DNA of 6,453 bases from a bacterium. GTDB lineage: Bacteria; Margulisbacteria; Marinamargulisbacteria; SXXA01. The translations under genes were made by a program, and so were the position numbers. Shown piece by piece: positions 5,801 to 6,453 of the stretch; position 1 is the first letter of the stretch; each line of letters opens with the position of its first letter. Under the pieces are notes generated by a model. That model ran no database searches. It saw only the letters and a program-made list of their open reading frames with translations, and had not been told where the DNA came from. The stretch is from positions 1 to 6,453 of the forward strand of contig JAGYJO010000082.1 of assembly GCA_018402095.1 (NCBI GenBank). The letters are read 5' to 3'.

Positions 5801-6453
5801 CGTTGTATGACGATGCACTTGTTGTCGAAATGGGTATCTCAGAATCAGAAGCCAGAGCTGTTTTTTCGCAAGTATTAACCGCTTTTCAGGCAGCGTTGAC
5901 CTCTTACACATCCGAAGGGCGTGTCTATCGGATGGACTTTAATCTGAGACCTTATGGCTCTGCGGGAGAGTGGGTGACCTCTATTACGCAATTGTTTTCT
6001 TATTATGAAACAGCGGCGTCTTTGTGGGAGGTTCAAGCGTTGTTGAAAATGCGTCCATTGGCAGGTTCTTGGGTGGTTGGCTTTTCTTTTTTGTATGGCA
6101 TGGCACCTATTTTTCAAAAAAGAATACATCCAGAAAAAATATGTCAGTCTATTAACAGAATGCGAGATGCTTCGTTGAAACAGTTGCATAGACGTTCTCC
6201 TGGAAAACGAGATGTGAAAAATGGTGATGGCGGGATTCGTGATATTGAGTTTTTGGTGCAAGGGATACAGCTGATGGCACTGGCTACTTATCCAAAGGTC
6301 CTCTGCCGATCGACCTTGCAGGCGCTGAATCGCATTCAAGGATTGGGTCTTTTACCTGTGACGGTTTGTCAGTTTTTGCGGGATCACTATTTGTTGTTTC
6401 GTCGTTTGGAGCATTTCTTGCAAATTTTCGAAGACCAACAGGTGCATGCTGTT
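2881..6453 (+). CDS. glnE: GlnE-family glutamine synthetase adenylyltransferase with N-terminal ACT domains (3' partial)
   Basis: An unbroken frame of 1191 codons runs from GTG 2881 to the window end. GlnE adds AMP to, and removes it from, a tyrosine of glutamine synthetase, setting nitrogen assimilation in the cytoplasm. Seen in order: an ACT-like segment at about 45-80; a second, clearer ACT at about 193-250 (TRLTVVTQDTP, then IEDVFEIVDAAGQKI), similar to GlnD ACT domains; first GlnE module at about 275-720, with FKDQEMF (376-382), GLGKLGG (442-448), SDIEL (455-459), DLRLRPYG (503-510), and a helical domain with SPGALVDLEY (596-605); second module from about 735 on, with FLSD (839-842), RRFRRRELLRI (891-901), MGKLG (956-960), SSDIDL (967-972), DFNLRPYG (1019-1026), GGIRDIEF (1117-1124) and RRLEHFLQ (1174-1181). 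The second module resembles the N-terminal, deadenylylating half of E. coli GlnE; the first looks more like the C-terminal half. Only the last helices should be missing. It is longer than the roughly 950-residue E. coli enzyme. Family membership is certain; the division of activities is inferred. Confidence 0.9.
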   Translation, partial: MISRLPDRYGLRFDAEAQAHHAEMLSKVDDQNPVQCFFSDASDGRVTVTVVTFNYDYVFSLITGVLSSHGFNVLSGEAFTEKVAEHVPVNRFRTFHGDDSGYARGVYRAPRAMARRKIVDVFTGKIADPLSIRLWKQQVLSFMDVLFALLSESKSEDAIALVNRSIVQRLAQMPQREKQLSPAMITLDNDLPTVTRLTVVTQDTPMFLYAISQSLAMQGLSIDYLTIRTEGSRIEDVFEIVDAAGQKIDNPDLLDQIRLSTLLTKQFTYSLDKAPNPYDALSRFGSLLKSIADVPEKSQWLHFFSDSRALADIARLLGTSDSLWEDVIRVHLETLLPVLTARMSDHPVYAEESSIGRRLRDAVAKATDKKQALNRFKDQEMFLLDLNHILGRSDLTVLSRQLTTLVQEVLKVSVTLVWETLVARYGLPMAFGDVPTKWALMGLGKLGGAALGYASDIELMLVYGDSGQTQGPEVIGNDAFFGFLVQGLTQSIDGKRDGIFEIDLRLRPYGKDGPLGVPLAQFCQYFGFDGPSHSYERLALVRMRSVAGDLSFGKKIERLRNQYLYDCHFPCEVLWELRKKQYQEKVQMGRVNLKYSPGALVDLEYAVQMLQVLHGKDHARLKTPYIRESLAALENIGVMRDDQAELLRRAYLFFRQVINGLRMLRGSAHDLELPDVGSSEFDFLAKRIGYHQTTDMSPSKQLFSEIQTYMAAVRTFVDDYFSRDALPDQIANIADLVFSDQVPEVLRDGVLSQLGFKNLKRSYDNLRRLASCAKNKALFAQLAVLAAGYLSSKSDPDMALNNWERLVSKLDDPDAHFALLMRQPSRLDIMMDLFSVSQFLSDSVINDPELLQWASEPHRLKRRRKRGELTADLAILSQAQPDDQKWLSVLRRFRRRELLRIAIKDVSLQVSLQDVVRDISMLAEALSQATLARVWQRLDLPESYRGLQDAFCLLAMGKLGATELNYSSDIDLVPLYDDALVVEMGISESEARAVFSQVLTAFQAALTSYTSEGRVYRMDFNLRPYGSAGEWVTSITQLFSYYETAASLWEVQALLKMRPLAGSWVVGFSFLYGMAPIFQKRIHPEKICQSINRMRDASLKQLHRRSPGKRDVKNGDGGIRDIEFLVQGIQLMALATYPKVLCRSTLQALNRIQGLGLLPVTVCQFLRDHYLLFRRLEHFLQIFEDQQVHAV

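Noticed and set aside
5875..6339. 154-codon open frame on the minus strand
   Set aside because: It lies wholly inside the glnE-like gene, opposite conserved GlnE motifs, has an unordered basic composition and no recognisable domain.

Overview
The window reads entirely from the plus strand. It holds three coding regions, two of them cut by the window edges, and one structured intergenic region of about 240 bases. Base composition is moderate. The genes point to a Gram-negative-type bacterium that uses the proteobacterial form of HemN and regulates glutamine synthetase by adenylylation. I cannot fix the phylum from the sequence alone. No tRNA, rRNA, CRISPR array, transposase or integrase is visible.

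Layout. (1) Positions 3-1271 are the C-terminal part of a tail-fibre/adhesin-like protein that ends in a peptidase S74 (endosialidase-type intramolecular chaperone) domain and a long coiled coil. Its 5' end lies before the window. (2) Positions 1272-1513 are non-coding but dense in structure. They hold two related palindromes in opposite orientation, a third short palindrome, a small GC hairpin, a nine-A tract, a perfect 12-bp hairpin that looks like a terminator, and a good sigma70-type promoter placed almost on the start codon of the next gene. (3) Positions 1514-2884 are a complete, canonical hemN, the oxygen-independent coproporphyrinogen III oxidase of anaerobic haem synthesis. (4) From 2881 to the window end runs one open frame of 1191 codons with no stop. 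It starts at a GTG that overlaps the hemN stop in a GTGA junction. It encodes a very large GlnE-type protein with two N-terminal ACT-like domains followed by two nucleotidyltransferase modules.

How the genes fit together. hemN and the glnE-like gene look like one translationally coupled operon read from the promoter at 1476-1504. The S74 protein is a separate unit, set off by the repeats and the hairpin terminator. The glnE-like product is the most interesting item. Its tandem ACT domains suggest that it could sense glutamine or another amino acid directly. The module resembling the deadenylylating (N-terminal) half of E. coli GlnE comes second rather than first, and the first catalytic module has an Asp-to-Glu change in its metal-binding motif. 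The S74 gene shows a clear change in codon style near position 615, as expected of modular tail-fibre genes that exchange their ends.
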